From NCBI GenBank assembly GCA_036502575.1, contig DASXYL010000029.1, positions 141,264 through 205,263 of the forward strand: 64,000 nucleotides of DNA, read 5' to 3'. The stretch comes from DASXRA01 sp036502575 (lineage in GTDB: Bacteria; Actinomycetota; Actinomycetes; Mycobacteriales; Jatrophihabitantaceae). Under the pieces are notes generated by a model, which was not told the origin of the DNA, did no database searches, and saw only the letters and a list, made by a program, of their open reading frames with translations. Of the stretch, positions 1-7,889 are shown piece after piece; within the stretch, counting starts at the first letter, position 1, and every line of letters begins with the position of its first letter. Both the position numbers and the translations under genes were made by a program.

Positions 1-1116
1 CATTCGGGGGTCTTTCGCGTACTCGTTCCACATGTAGTCGCGGTCCTCGTCGCTGACCATCTCGAGGGTGAGCTCGTCGTGGTTGCGCAGGAACACGCCC
101 CATTGGCAGTTATCCGGGATCTCCGGGGTCTGAGCCATGATCTCCGAGATCGGGAAGCGCTGCTCGCGGCGAACCGCCATGAAGATGCGGGGCATCACCG
201 GGAAGTGGAACGCCATGTGGCACTCGTCCCCGCCCGTGGCCGGATCACCGAAGTACTCGACGACGTCACCGGGCCACTGGTTCGCCTCGCAGAGCAACAC
301 GCGATCGGGGTAGTCGCGGTCGATCTCCTTGCGCAACCGGCGCAGGAACTCGTGGGTCTCGGGCAGGTTCTCGCCGTTCGTGCCGTCGCGGACGAACAGG
401 TAGGGCACGGCGTCCAGACGGAAACCGTCGATGCCGATGTCGAGCCAGAACCGCAGCGCGTCGATGATCGCCTGCTGCACGTCCGGCGAGTCGAAGTTCA
501 GGTCGGGTTGGTGGCTGAAGAAGCGGTGCCAGAAGTACTGCTTGCGGATCGGATCGAACGTCCAGTTCGACGGCTCGGTGTCGACGAAGATGACCCGCGC
601 GTCCGGGTAGCGGGTGTCGTCGTCCTCCCAGATGTAGTAGTTGCCGTAGGGGCCTTCGGGGTCGCTGCGCGAGGCCTGGAACCACGGGTGCTGGTCGGAC
701 GTGTGGTTCATGACCACATCGATGATCACTCGGATGCCCCGGCTGTGGGCCGCGTCCAGGAACGCCTTGAAGTCCTCGATCGTCCCGAACTCGGGTAGCA
801 CGTCGACGTAGTTGGTCACGTCGTAGCCGCCGTCGCGAAGGGGCGACGGGTAGAACGGCGGCAACCACAGGCAGTCGACACCGAGCCACTGCAGGTAGTC
901 GAGCTTGTCGATCAGGCCTCGTAGGTCGCCGGTGCCGTCACCGTTGGAATCGCTGAACCCCCGAACCAGCACCTCGTAGAACACCGCGCGCTTGAACCAC
1001 TGCGGGTCCGACTCGGCGGCCTGCCAACTGTCGGCGCTGTCCGGCGCTACAACAGATCCGGCGCTGCTGCCCCCTATGGTCGCCGGAACAGATCGTGCGA
1101 CGGGCTGGACGGTCAA
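1..1116 (-). CDS. treS: Trehalose synthase (maltose alpha-D-glucosyltransferase), C-terminus cut by window edge
   Basis: Interconverts trehalose and maltose in the cytoplasm, feeding the GlgE alpha-glucan pathway. The first 372 residues are present. GH13 motifs visible: VMNHTSDQH near residues 135-143, GFRLDAV with the nucleophile Asp235, LLCEANQ with the acid Glu277, and FLRNHDE with Asp347. The insertion-bearing TreS pattern and close fit to GH13 family 16 make the call firm. I place the start at a TTG (1116-1114), preceded by GAGAGAGG at 5 nt spacing; residues before about 35 are low complexity, so a later start is possible. It lies 130 bp downstream of glgE on the same strand, an order common in actinobacteria, where pep2 and glgB often follow beyond what is the left edge here. 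Confidence 0.95.
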   Translation of the reverse strand, partial: MTVQPVARSVPATIGGSSAGSVVAPDSADSWQAAESDPQWFKRAVFYEVLVRGFSDSNGDGTGDLRGLIDKLDYLQWLGVDCLWLPPFYPSPLRDGGYDVTNYVDVLPEFGTIEDFKAFLDAAHSRGIRVIIDVVMNHTSDQHPWFQASRSDPEGPYGNYYIWEDDDTRYPDARVIFVDTEPSNWTFDPIRKQYFWHRFFSHQPDLNFDSPDVQQAIIDALRFWLDIGIDGFRLDAVPYLFVRDGTNGENLPETHEFLRRLRKEIDRDYPDRVLLCEANQWPGDVVEYFGDPATGGDECHMAFHFPVMPRIFMAVRREQRFPISEIMAQTPEIPDNCQWGVFLRNHDELTLEMVSDEDRDYMWNEYAKDPRM

Positions 1117-1246
1117 CGCTGCCTCTCTCGGTCGTGTGGTGGCTAGCTGGTGCCCCTACTGGCCACGTTAGTTCCGGGCGCAATACCCGGCTGGACGCTC
1201 ATCGTGGCGGATCGCATCGTCGTCGATGCGGTACGACGCGCGACCA

Positions 1247-3247
1247 TCACCAGTGATCGGTGTGGACCGCGAAGATGTGCGCCGGCTGGTTGTGCGGGTC
1301 GAGGCGCACGTAGTTGTACTGTCCCCAACGGTATTCGGTGCCGGTGAGCAGGTCGCGGGCGGTGAACTCGTCGGCCCAGTCGACGCCCAGCTCGGGCAGG
1401 TTGAGCGCCGTCCAGCCTTCGCGGACGTTGTGCGGGTCGGTCGTGCACAACACGAGCACGGTGTCGCCGGTGGCCGGATCGCGCTTGCTGAACGCCATGA
1501 TCGCGTCGTTGTCGATGTAGTGGATGTGCAGGTTGCGCAACCAGTGCAGGGCATTGTGTTCGCGGCGGATCGTGTTGAGCGTCGTCAGCAGCTGCGCCAA
1601 CGAGCGTCCGTCCGCGATGGCACCGGCGTAGTCGCGCGGGCGCAGCTGGTACTTTTCGGAGTCGAGATACTCCTCGCTCCCGGGCCGCATCGGCAGATGC
1701 TCGTAGAGCTCGTAGCCGGAGTAGACGCCCCAGCTCGGCGACAGCATCGACGCCAGCACCGCCCGGATCTTGAACGCCGCGGGGCCGCCGTGTTGCAGGT
1801 ACTCGCTGAGGATGTCCGGGGTATTCACGAAGAAGTTCGGACGCATGTGGTCGGCGGCCGCGACCAGTTCGGTGGCGTACTGCTGCAGCTCGTCCTTGCC
1901 GTTGCGCCAGGTGAAGTACGTATAGCTCTGGCTGAAGCCGACTTCGCCCAGCGCGTGCATCATCGCCGGCAGGGTGAACGCCTCGGCCAGGAAGATCACG
2001 TCCGGGTGCTTCTTCCGCACTGCGCTGATCAGCCAGTGCCAGAAGTCCAGCGGCTTGGTATGCGGGTTGTCGACCCGGAAGATCTTCACCCCGGCGTCGA
2101 TCCAGACCTGCAGCACGCGCAGGCATTCCGCGTAGAGGCCGTCAGGGTCGTTGTCGAAGTTGAGCGGGTAGATGTCCTGGTACTTCTTCGGCGGGTTCTC
2201 GGCGTAGGCGATCGTGCCGTCGGGCTTGGTGGTGAACCATTCGGGATGCGCCGACACCCAGGGATGATCCGGGGCACATTGCAGCGCGTAGTCCAGCGCC
2301 ACCTCCATCCCCAGCTGGCGCGCGCGCTTCACCAGCGCCTTGAGATCGGCCATGGTGCCCAGCTGCGGATGGATGGCGTCGTGGCCACCGTCCCGCGAGC
2401 CGATAGCCCACGGCGAGCCGACGTCCCAGGACGCGGCGACCAGGGTGTTGTTCGGCCCCTTGCGGTTCACCTCGCCGATGGGGTGGATGGGCGGCAGGTA
2501 GACGACGTCGAAGCCCAGGCCGGCCACGTAGTCGAGGTGCTCGGTGGCGTCCTTCAGGGTGCCGGACCGGGCCGGACGGGCCGGAGCCTGCGGGTCGTTG
2601 GCCAGTTGCGCGCCGATCGAGCGGGGGAAGAACTCGTACCACGAGCCGTACAACGCGCGCGGCCGATCGACCCAGATCGGATAGCGCGGCGACTTGGTCA
2701 CCAGCTCGCGTATCGGGTTCGCGGTGGCCAGCTCCTGCAGGTACGCGTCGAGCGCCGGCCCGACCCGGTGCGCGACGTCGAGGGTCTTGTCCCGCAGCGA
2801 CTTGGCGGCGGCGACGGCGCGGGGCCGCTCGGGCTTGGGCAGCGTCTTCGCGAGCTGGTCGAACACCCGCGCGCCGAGCTCGAGGTCGTTGGCGAGATCC
2901 TCCGAACCCTGGCCGGCCTCGATCTTGACGGTGACGTTATGCCTCCACGTCGCCATCGGGTCGCTCCACGCCTCGACGACGTAGGTCCACGCCCCCGGTT
3001 GATCGAGCACGATCGTGGCCTGCCACTCGTCGGTGCCGATCGCGCCCGGGGTCATCCGCACGAACGGGATGCGCGCACCGCCCGGCCCCCGCAAGGCCAC
3101 ATTGGCCGCTACCGCGTCGTGGCCCTCACGGAACACGACGGCGGACACGGGGGTGTGCTCACCGACCACCGCCTTCGCGGGCAGCGTGCCACCGGCGACG
3201 ACTGGGCTGACCGAGGTGAGACCGAGACGTCCAACCACATGGGTCAC
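1247..3247 (-). CDS. glgE: Alpha-1,4-glucan:maltose-1-phosphate maltosyltransferase
   Basis: Extends linear alpha-glucan by transferring maltosyl units from maltose-1-phosphate. The 666 residues match the family length. The N-terminal beta-sandwich (DUF3416-like, residues 1-110) is followed by a helical insertion and the GH13 barrel. Visible catalytic groups: nucleophile Asp393 in KIFRVDNPH and acid/base Glu422 in FLAEAFT, matching the positions known for Streptomyces GlgE. The start is GTG, encoding residues THVVGRLGLTSVSP after it. Co-directional with treS, so the pair supplies and uses maltose once the (unseen) maltokinase has phosphorylated it. Nothing unusual in the sequence. Confidence 0.97.
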   Translation of the reverse strand: MTHVVGRLGLTSVSPVVAGGTLPAKAVVGEHTPVSAVVFREGHDAVAANVALRGPGGARIPFVRMTPGAIGTDEWQATIVLDQPGAWTYVVEAWSDPMATWRHNVTVKIEAGQGSEDLANDLELGARVFDQLAKTLPKPERPRAVAAAKSLRDKTLDVAHRVGPALDAYLQELATANPIRELVTKSPRYPIWVDRPRALYGSWYEFFPRSIGAQLANDPQAPARPARSGTLKDATEHLDYVAGLGFDVVYLPPIHPIGEVNRKGPNNTLVAASWDVGSPWAIGSRDGGHDAIHPQLGTMADLKALVKRARQLGMEVALDYALQCAPDHPWVSAHPEWFTTKPDGTIAYAENPPKKYQDIYPLNFDNDPDGLYAECLRVLQVWIDAGVKIFRVDNPHTKPLDFWHWLISAVRKKHPDVIFLAEAFTLPAMMHALGEVGFSQSYTYFTWRNGKDELQQYATELVAAADHMRPNFFVNTPDILSEYLQHGGPAAFKIRAVLASMLSPSWGVYSGYELYEHLPMRPGSEEYLDSEKYQLRPRDYAGAIADGRSLAQLLTTLNTIRREHNALHWLRNLHIHYIDNDAIMAFSKRDPATGDTVLVLCTTDPHNVREGWTALNLPELGVDWADEFTARDLLTGTEYRWGQYNYVRLDPHNQPAHIFAVHTDHW

Positions 3248-3285
3248 GTTACCCAGGTATGGGACCGCCCGAAACGGTCACACGC

Positions 3286-4722
3286 TCACGTCACGGGCCG
3301 CGGAAACCCGACCGGGCTGCGGTGACCGTCGTGATCGACGGCTCGGACGCCGAACTGCACGTTGTCCTTGGACAGGTCGATCGTCACCGACGTGACGTCG
3401 CCGACCGGGATCACGTGCGTCCAGTCCGGGGCGGTCGTCTCGCGCCACACGACCTCGTACCCGGCCAGATCGGCATCGGTGCCGTGCTGCCACAGCAACG
3501 TGCTCTGGTTCGTCAGCTGGGTGGTGTCGATGCCGACCCCCTTCGGGGTGCCCGGCCCCTGCGCGAGCGACCACAGCGCGGCGCCGTTCACCCGCGCGAC
3601 GCGGGCGATGTAGGCGAAGTCGCAGAACTCGATCAGATCGCCGAACTGCACGCCGTTCTCGACGCGGGTGTCCTGGTGCTCGTGGGCGAAGTTCTCGCGG
3701 GGCTCGGTGAACCGCCCGGCCGGATAGCCCTGCTGCAGGAACGAGATGTGGTCGCTGCCGCGCAGGTAACGGTCGCGCCGCCAGATCACGCGAACAGTCA
3801 TGTCCGTCTCGTTGTTCTGCGCCACATCCTGGACGAAGCGAGCCAGCTGCCTCGACGGGCCGTCGTTCTCGCCGCCGACGGACTGGCGGGTCGCAGTCTG
3901 GGCCGGTGTCTCGGAGGTCGGCACGCCCTCGACGAACAGCCGCAGCGTGTGCGGGTCGGGCGCGCTGCCGTCGCGGGCGTTGCCGGTGCCCACGATGTCG
4001 TTGCTGAACATGCCCTGGATGTCGGTGCCGGCCGCCTTGAGCTGCGCGGCCATGAACGCCGAGCCGAACAGCCCCTGCTCCTCGCCGGCCACGGCCGCGA
4101 AGACGATCGTCGCCTCGGTGGAGCGGGTCGCGAAGAGCCGGGCCAGCTCCAACACGGAGGCCACCCCGGACGCGTCGTCGTCCGCGCCGGGAGCGTCGCT
4201 GGTGAAGTTCATGACGTCGGTGACCCGCGAGTCGTAATGCCCGGTCACGACGTAGACGCGGCTCGGATCGGTCGTGCCGCGCAACGTGGCGATCACGTTG
4301 GTGATGACGGTCGGGACCGGGATCCGTGGCCCTGGGGGCTGAACGAACGACTGCTGCTCGACCGTCATCCGCCCGCCCGACGTGGCGGCGACGGCCTGGA
4401 ACTGGTCGAACAGCCAGTCGCGGGCAGCGCCGATGCCGCGGATCGGATCGTCCTGCGAGGAGAGCGTGTGCCGGGTGCCGAAGCTCGCCAGCTGGCGAAT
4501 CGTGGCTTCGATGCGGTGCCGGTCGATCTCGCGCAGCAGCTGCCGAAGGGCCCGGTCGGGGCGCTGTGGATGTGGACTCTCGCCGGGGCCACCGATGGTG
4601 GGCGTCGACGCAGAGGCCGGGGTGGCGGCCACCAGAGGTACGGCGGCGGCGCTGACGGCGGCGGCGGACAGGAACGTCCGTCGCGACGGGCTGATGCGGC
4701 CACGATCAGGGTGAGTGGTCAT
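3286..4722 (-). CDS. Secreted M28-family zinc aminopeptidase with Tat signal and C-terminal Fn3 domain
   Basis: Predicted exported metallopeptidase of 478 residues. I start at the ATG giving MTTHPDRGRISPSRRTFLS, because SRRTFLS followed by a long Ala-rich hydrophobic stretch and ASA is a Tat signal peptide; a longer open frame upstream runs through a dispersed repeat and is not credible. M28 metal-binding motifs: TGHYDSR (His, Asp), GADDDASG (bridging Asp), AGEEQGL (catalytic and metal Glu), NDIVGTG (Asp) and a late DHISF (His). The last 85 or so residues look like a fibronectin type III fold (QHGTDADLAGYEVVWRE). The substrate is unknown. Stands alone, separated from glgE by only 38 bp on the same strand. 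Confidence 0.9.
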   Translation of the reverse strand: MTTHPDRGRISPSRRTFLSAAAVSAAAVPLVAATPASASTPTIGGPGESPHPQRPDRALRQLLREIDRHRIEATIRQLASFGTRHTLSSQDDPIRGIGAARDWLFDQFQAVAATSGGRMTVEQQSFVQPPGPRIPVPTVITNVIATLRGTTDPSRVYVVTGHYDSRVTDVMNFTSDAPGADDDASGVASVLELARLFATRSTEATIVFAAVAGEEQGLFGSAFMAAQLKAAGTDIQGMFSNDIVGTGNARDGSAPDPHTLRLFVEGVPTSETPAQTATRQSVGGENDGPSRQLARFVQDVAQNNETDMTVRVIWRRDRYLRGSDHISFLQQGYPAGRFTEPRENFAHEHQDTRVENGVQFGDLIEFCDFAYIARVARVNGAALWSLAQGPGTPKGVGIDTTQLTNQSTLLWQHGTDADLAGYEVVWRETTAPDWTHVIPVGDVTSVTIDLSKDNVQFGVRAVDHDGHRSPVGFPRPVT

Positions 4723-4777
4723 GCCGCATATCGTCGGCGCCGGTACCCGATACCCGCAATGTCCAAAGTGGACGGTA

Positions 4778-4811
4778 GCGATGAGCGCTCGCGCGAAGAG
4801 CCCGCCGGCCG
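4778..4811 (-). repeat. Dispersed repeat family R3, copy 1
   Basis: Core GCGATGAGCGCT followed by CGCGCGAAGAGC, then CCGCCGGCCG. The 34-bp sequence recurs exactly on the other strand at 61372-61405, and its first 24 bases recur with one change at 35594-35617. Here it lies between the globin gene and the M28 peptidase start. Confidence 0.75.
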
Positions 4812-4837
4812 CGACGCGGACGCGCCGAAGGCGCGTT

Positions 4838-4888
4838 CGGATCCGTGATTGCCCCCGAAGCGAAGCGAGTGGGGCGAGCACGGATCCG
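4838..4888. terminator. Hairpin downstream of the haemoglobin gene
   Basis: A 10-bp inverted repeat (CGGATCCGTG at 4838-4847, CACGGATCCG at 4879-4888) encloses a second stem, GCCCC/GGGGC. It starts 17 bp past the globin stop codon on the minus strand. There is no T-run, as is usual for high-GC terminators, so the role is inferred from structure and position. Confidence 0.45.
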
Positions 4889-4904
4889 ACTCCGGCGGAT
4901 GAGG

Positions 4905-5336
4905 TCAGCCGCCGGACCACTGCCACTTCGGCACTTCGCGCAGCGGATGCAGCTGCTCGTCGGTCTCGGCGTGCGAGTTCTGCGTGGCGACCTGAGTGCC
5001 GAACTCGACGTGTGTGCGCAGCGCCTCGCGAAACGGCGCGTCGTCGGGCAGCCCGGCGGTGTCGGCCGCGGCGAGGTAGAGCTCGACGAAGCGAGCGCGC
5101 TGCGCTTCGGTGATCGCCAGTCCGCGATGGACGTCGATGAGATGCCTGAAGCCCAGGGTTTCGGTGAATGTGTCCGGTCCGCCGAACGACTCGGCCTCGA
5201 ATGCGGTCAGGTGCGCCACGTGCTCGGGGCTTCCCGCGCCGAACAGCGGCTGCAGGATCGGATCGGCCAGGACGCTGCTGTAGAAGACATCGACGAACCG
5301 ATACACGGCCGCCTCGCCGCCCGCGTGCTCCAGCAT
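4905..5336 (-). CDS. Truncated haemoglobin, group II (GlbO-like)
   Basis: Small haem protein of about 143 residues, proposed in this family to bind O2 or NO or act as a peroxidase. Visible features: N-terminal LEHAGGEAAVYRFVDVFY, with the Phe-Tyr pair at the B helix; ESFGGPDTFTETLGFRHLIDVHRG, matching the group II pattern that includes the proximal-His helix; and a C-terminal EVPKWQW extension. Two starts are possible: ATG at 5336, or an in-frame GTG at 5345 nine bases upstream. I chose ATG because homology begins there and GGAG precedes it. TGTAAT upstream could be a -10 box. Which ligand it handles cannot be told. Confidence 0.88.
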   Translation of the reverse strand: MLEHAGGEAAVYRFVDVFYSSVLADPILQPLFGAGSPEHVAHLTAFEAESFGGPDTFTETLGFRHLIDVHRGLAITEAQRARFVELYLAAADTAGLPDDAPFREALRTHVEFGTQVATQNSHAETDEQLHPLREVPKWQWSGG

Positions 5337-5414
5337 CGACTCCACGATTACATAATTACAGCGGGCGCGGAGACCTGGCAAGGGCCGCGCCGCGCCGGCG
5401 GCGGTTCAGCCCCC

Positions 5415-5462
5415 AGTTGTCCGCGCTTCGCGACGTCAGAGCATCGCGAAGCGCGGACAACT
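5415..5462. repeat. Palindromic element family P2, copy 1
   Basis: A perfect 19-bp inverted repeat: AGTTGTCCGCGCTTCGCGA at 5415-5433 and its complement at 5444-5462, with a 10-base loop. Flanked by an 11-bp direct repeat GGCGGTTCAGC (5400-5410 and 5467-5477). The right copy contains the stop codon of the CGNR gene. Related copies are at 61241-61287 and 61314-61361. Confidence 0.8.
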
Positions 5463-5472
5463 CGCCGGCGGT

Positions 5473-6045
5473 TCAGCTTGCTACCCGGGCACGGTGCGCG
5501 GCGGCCTTGACCCGGTTCTGGCAGGCGGTCGAGCAGAACCGGCGAGTGCCGTTACGGGAGACGTCGACGTAGACGCGGTCGCACTCGGGAGCCGAGCAGA
5601 CGCCCAGCCGATCGGCGTAGTCGCTGCCCAGGACGGTCGCGAGTGCGATCGTCGACGGGCCGGCCACGCCGTCGGCGAAGTCGTCGTCGCGGCCGTGGAA
5701 GTGCAGATGCCAGGGCTCGCCGTCGTGGCGGTGGAGGTAGGGGGTGGGCCGCAGATCGTCGAGCAGGGCGTTGACAGCCTGGGCGGCGGCGTCGAAGTCG
5801 CCCCGGCCGGCGTCCTCGAAGACGACGCGCAGTCGCTGCGCCCGCCCCGCGAGCTTGTCGGCCTGCGCCGCGTCGATGTGCTGCCCCGGGGGCACCGTCG
5901 CGCGGATCGCCTCGATCAGTGCGGCGCCCTGCGGACGCGAGTACGGCCGGCCGCGCCGAAGGCCGGGCGTCGTCGCGTTGACCAGATCCGCCGTTCGGGT
6001 GACGACCGCATCCTGATGACTGTTGAAGTTCACTTGACCAGTCAC
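5473..6045 (-). CDS. CGNR zinc-finger transcriptional regulator (ABATE domain)
   Basis: 190-residue predicted DNA-binding regulator. The C-terminal 45 residues carry the CGNR zinc finger, CSAPECDRVYVD then RRFCSTACQNRVKAAAHR, with four Cys arranged Cx4C...Cx3C and the family QNRVKAAAHR helix. The first 130 residues fit the ABATE (DUF1470) ligand-sensing domain, including the typical segment PYLHRHDGEPWHLHFH. Divergent from a methyltransferase-reductase pair, with its first codons overlapping their promoter, so repression of that pair is a reasonable guess. Ligand unknown. Confidence 0.88.
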   Translation of the reverse strand: MTGQVNFNSHQDAVVTRTADLVNATTPGLRRGRPYSRPQGAALIEAIRATVPPGQHIDAAQADKLAGRAQRLRVVFEDAGRGDFDAAAQAVNALLDDLRPTPYLHRHDGEPWHLHFHGRDDDFADGVAGPSTIALATVLGSDYADRLGVCSAPECDRVYVDVSRNGTRRFCSTACQNRVKAAAHRARVAS

Positions 6046-6063
6046 GCCTTCCTGGGCTAGCGT
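6034..6063 (+). promoter_or_regulatory. Sigma-70-type promoter for the methyltransferase/reductase operon
   Basis: TTGACC (6034-6039), an 18-bp spacer and TAGCGT (6058-6063). This leaves a 5' UTR of about 38 nt with GGAGG at 6096-6100. The -35 box lies inside the first codons of the divergent CGNR gene. Confidence 0.5.
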
Positions 6064-6107
6064 CCGTACCTGTCAAAGCTGCTTACGACAGTAACGGAGG
6101 AACTGAG

Positions 6108-6866
6108 ATGCCGACAGTTCAAGAAGCCCGGCACTGGCTGGATCGCTGGGACCGCCAGCAGGAGATCTACCTGACCGACCGCGAGGAGCGCTTCGCCGTC
6201 ATCGCCGATGTCGTCGAGGCGACGTGCGGGCCGCAGCCGCTGATCGTCGACCTCGGGGTGGGCCCGGGCTCGCTCGCGGTGCGCCTGCTGGACCGGCTGC
6301 CCGGGGCGCAGGTGGTCGGCATCGACGCCGATCCGCTGCTGCTCGGGCTGGCCCGAACCGCGTACGGCGATCGGGCCGGGCTGCGCCTGGTCGACCACGA
6401 CCTGCGCCTGCCGGGCTGGGTCGACGCGCTGCGCCTGGATCGCGCACCGGACGCCTTCGTCAGCACGACCGCGCTGCACTGGCTCACTGGCTCAGAGCTC
6501 GCGTCCGTCTACGCGGCCTGCGGGGCCACGGTGCGGCCCGGCGGCGTCCTGGTCAACGGCGATCACCTGCACGAGAGCGCCGACCGGCCGCGGCTAGACG
6601 ACCTGACCCGCACGGTGCGACGGCAGCGCGCGGTGCGGGTCGGTTCGGCCGGCGAGGAGGACTGGGATGCGTGGTGGGACGCCGTCCGCGAGGCGCCGGA
6701 ACTCTCCGAGCTCACCGCGATGCGTGGCCCCAAGGGCGTCGACCATCAGGTGGACGACCTGCCCACCGTCGACGACCACCTACACGCCCTGCGCGGCGCC
6801 GGCTTCGCCGAGGCCGGCACCGTCTGGCAGCACGGCGACGACCGGGTCGTCGTGGCTGTGCGCTGA
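6108..6866 (+). CDS. Class I SAM-dependent methyltransferase
   Basis: 252 residues with a Rossmann-type SAM site: LIVDLGVGPGSLA (motif I) around residues 45-57, VVGIDADPLLL (acidic residue of motif II), DHDLRLPGW, and the post-motif RPGGVLVNGDHL. The N-terminal helical region (ARHWLDRWDRQQEIYLTDR) contains no recognised substrate-binding domain. GGAGG at 7 nt supports the ATG. It begins a two-gene unit with the following reductase-like gene (36 bp gap with its own AGGAGG). Acceptor substrate unknown. Confidence 0.85.
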   Translation: MPTVQEARHWLDRWDRQQEIYLTDREERFAVIADVVEATCGPQPLIVDLGVGPGSLAVRLLDRLPGAQVVGIDADPLLLGLARTAYGDRAGLRLVDHDLRLPGWVDALRLDRAPDAFVSTTALHWLTGSELASVYAACGATVRPGGVLVNGDHLHESADRPRLDDLTRTVRRQRAVRVGSAGEEDWDAWWDAVREAPELSELTAMRGPKGVDHQVDDLPTVDDHLHALRGAGFAEAGTVWQHGDDRVVVAVR

Positions 6867-6902
6867 TCAGCGACCTCACCAACGACATCAGGAGGCAAGG
6901 CA

Positions 6903-7514
6903 ATGACTGAGACTGCCCGCAATGCCGAGGGGCGCACCGTCCTCGGCAACATCTCGCTGTCCCTGGACGGCCGGGTGTCGGGCCGGGGCGGCGACTACGA
7001 CATGGGCTGGATCGTGCCGCACGCCGTGACCGACGCATCGCGCGCGCACATGACCCGCGTGACGAGTCCGGCCACCACGGCCTTGCTGGGGCGCAAGAAC
7101 TACCAGGGTTTCGGCGGCTTCTGGCCGGCCGTCGCGGATGATGCGAACGCGCATCCGGACGACCGAGCGTTCTCGCGCTGGCTGAACGACGTGGAGAAGG
7201 TCGTATTCTCCACGACGCTCACCGAGACGGAGTGGCACAACTCGCGGGTCACCAAGGCGGATCCCGCCTCCGTCGTGAAGGAGCTGCGGCAGCAGGACGG
7301 CGGCGACATCATCGTTCTGGCGAGCGCCAGCGTCATCCGCAACCTGCTCGCGGCCGGCGAGCTGGATCGCCTGAGCATCACGCTGTGTCCGGAGATCGTC
7401 CGCGGCGGCGCCTACTTCTGGGACGGCGTCGACACCGCGTCGTCCTGGTCACTCACTGACAGCACCGCCACGGAGAGCGGCGCGATCTGCCTGCTCTACG
7501 ACCGCAAGCACTGA
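6903..7514 (+). CDS. Dihydrofolate reductase / RibD C-terminal family protein
   Basis: 203 residues of the RibD C-terminal (DHFR-like) fold found in many stand-alone actinobacterial proteins. Supporting segments: TVLGNISLSLDGRVSG at the N-terminus, ALLGRKNYQGFGGFWP, KVVFSTTLTETEW, and GGDIIVLASASVIRNLLAAGELDRLSITLCPEIVRGG, which is the NADPH-binding core of the fold. Likely an NAD(P)H-dependent reductase, but its substrate is not known and homologues are rarely characterised. Follows the methyltransferase at 36 bp with a strong AGGAGG site. Confidence 0.85.
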   Translation: MTETARNAEGRTVLGNISLSLDGRVSGRGGDYDMGWIVPHAVTDASRAHMTRVTSPATTALLGRKNYQGFGGFWPAVADDANAHPDDRAFSRWLNDVEKVVFSTTLTETEWHNSRVTKADPASVVKELRQQDGGDIIVLASASVIRNLLAAGELDRLSITLCPEIVRGGAYFWDGVDTASSWSLTDSTATESGAICLLYDRKH

Positions 7515-7569
7515 TCGGTCACGAAGCAGGGCGGTCTGACGGCTACGCGGCCTGGACGGCGAGCGAACC

Positions 7570-7740
7570 TCAGGCGGCTTGGTCGGGCTCCTGCTGGCTG
7601 GCGCGCAGGGTGCGGAGGTCACGTTCGTACTCGTCGGCGACGGCGTCGATCAGGTCGTCGCGGCCGCGGTGCACCAGCCAGTTGGTGTGCGCCACGTAGT
7701 AGTCGTTCAAGGCCCGAAGTTCGTCGTGGTCAGCAGTCAT
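7570..7740 (-). CDS. Small acidic hypothetical protein
   Basis: 56 residues beginning MTADHDELRALNDYYVAH and ending DLRTLRASQQEPDQAA; rich in Asp/Glu, no membrane segment or metal motif. I chose the second of two close ATGs (7740 rather than 7746) because GAGAG sits 8 nt upstream. Codon use has the expected GC third-position bias, which argues for a real gene. Function not recognised. It is convergent with the reductase-like gene and divergent from glgP. Confidence 0.6.
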   Translation of the reverse strand: MTADHDELRALNDYYVAHTNWLVHRGRDDLIDAVADEYERDLRTLRASQQEPDQAA

Positions 7741-7834
7741 GATCATTGCTCTCGGCCGGGATTCGCGTACACCCTCGAGAGTCCGTGACCGCGGTGTACG
7801 GACTGTTTCCGAAGCGTGGCGTCGAGGCAAAACT

Positions 7835-7846
7835 GTAAGCACTTAC
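7835..7846. promoter_or_regulatory. Inverted repeat upstream of glgP
   Basis: GTAAG-CA-CTTAC, a short perfect palindrome 32 bp upstream of the glgP -10 box; possible operator. Short enough to be chance. Confidence 0.25.
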
Positions 7847-7857
7847 GGGCCGATGTC

Positions 7858-7872
7858 TGCAGGTAACCTGCA
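7858..7872. promoter_or_regulatory. Operator-like palindrome over the glgP -35 region
   Basis: TGCAGGT-A-ACCTGCA, seven perfect base pairs per arm with a one-base centre, ending 5 bp before the glgP -10 box. A repressor bound here would block RNA polymerase. Confidence 0.45.
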
Positions 7873-7877
7873 CCCGT

Positions 7878-7883
7878 TACCCT
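7878..7883 (+). promoter_or_regulatory. -10 box of leaderless glgP promoter
   Basis: TACCCT fits TAnnnT and ends 6 nt before the GTG start of glgP, so the transcript probably begins at or next to the start codon. Confidence 0.5.
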
Positions 7884-7889
7884 GCCGCC

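Noticed and set aside
1226..3325. Long open frame antisense to glgE (699 codons)
   Set aside because: Mirror of the glgE codon bias in GC-rich DNA; composition Arg/Val/Asp-heavy, no motif, while glgE is unambiguous.
4723..4926. N-terminal extension of the M28 peptidase
   Set aside because: The extra 68 codons are encoded by a dispersed repeat and a hairpin; the Tat signal at the later ATG fixes the start.
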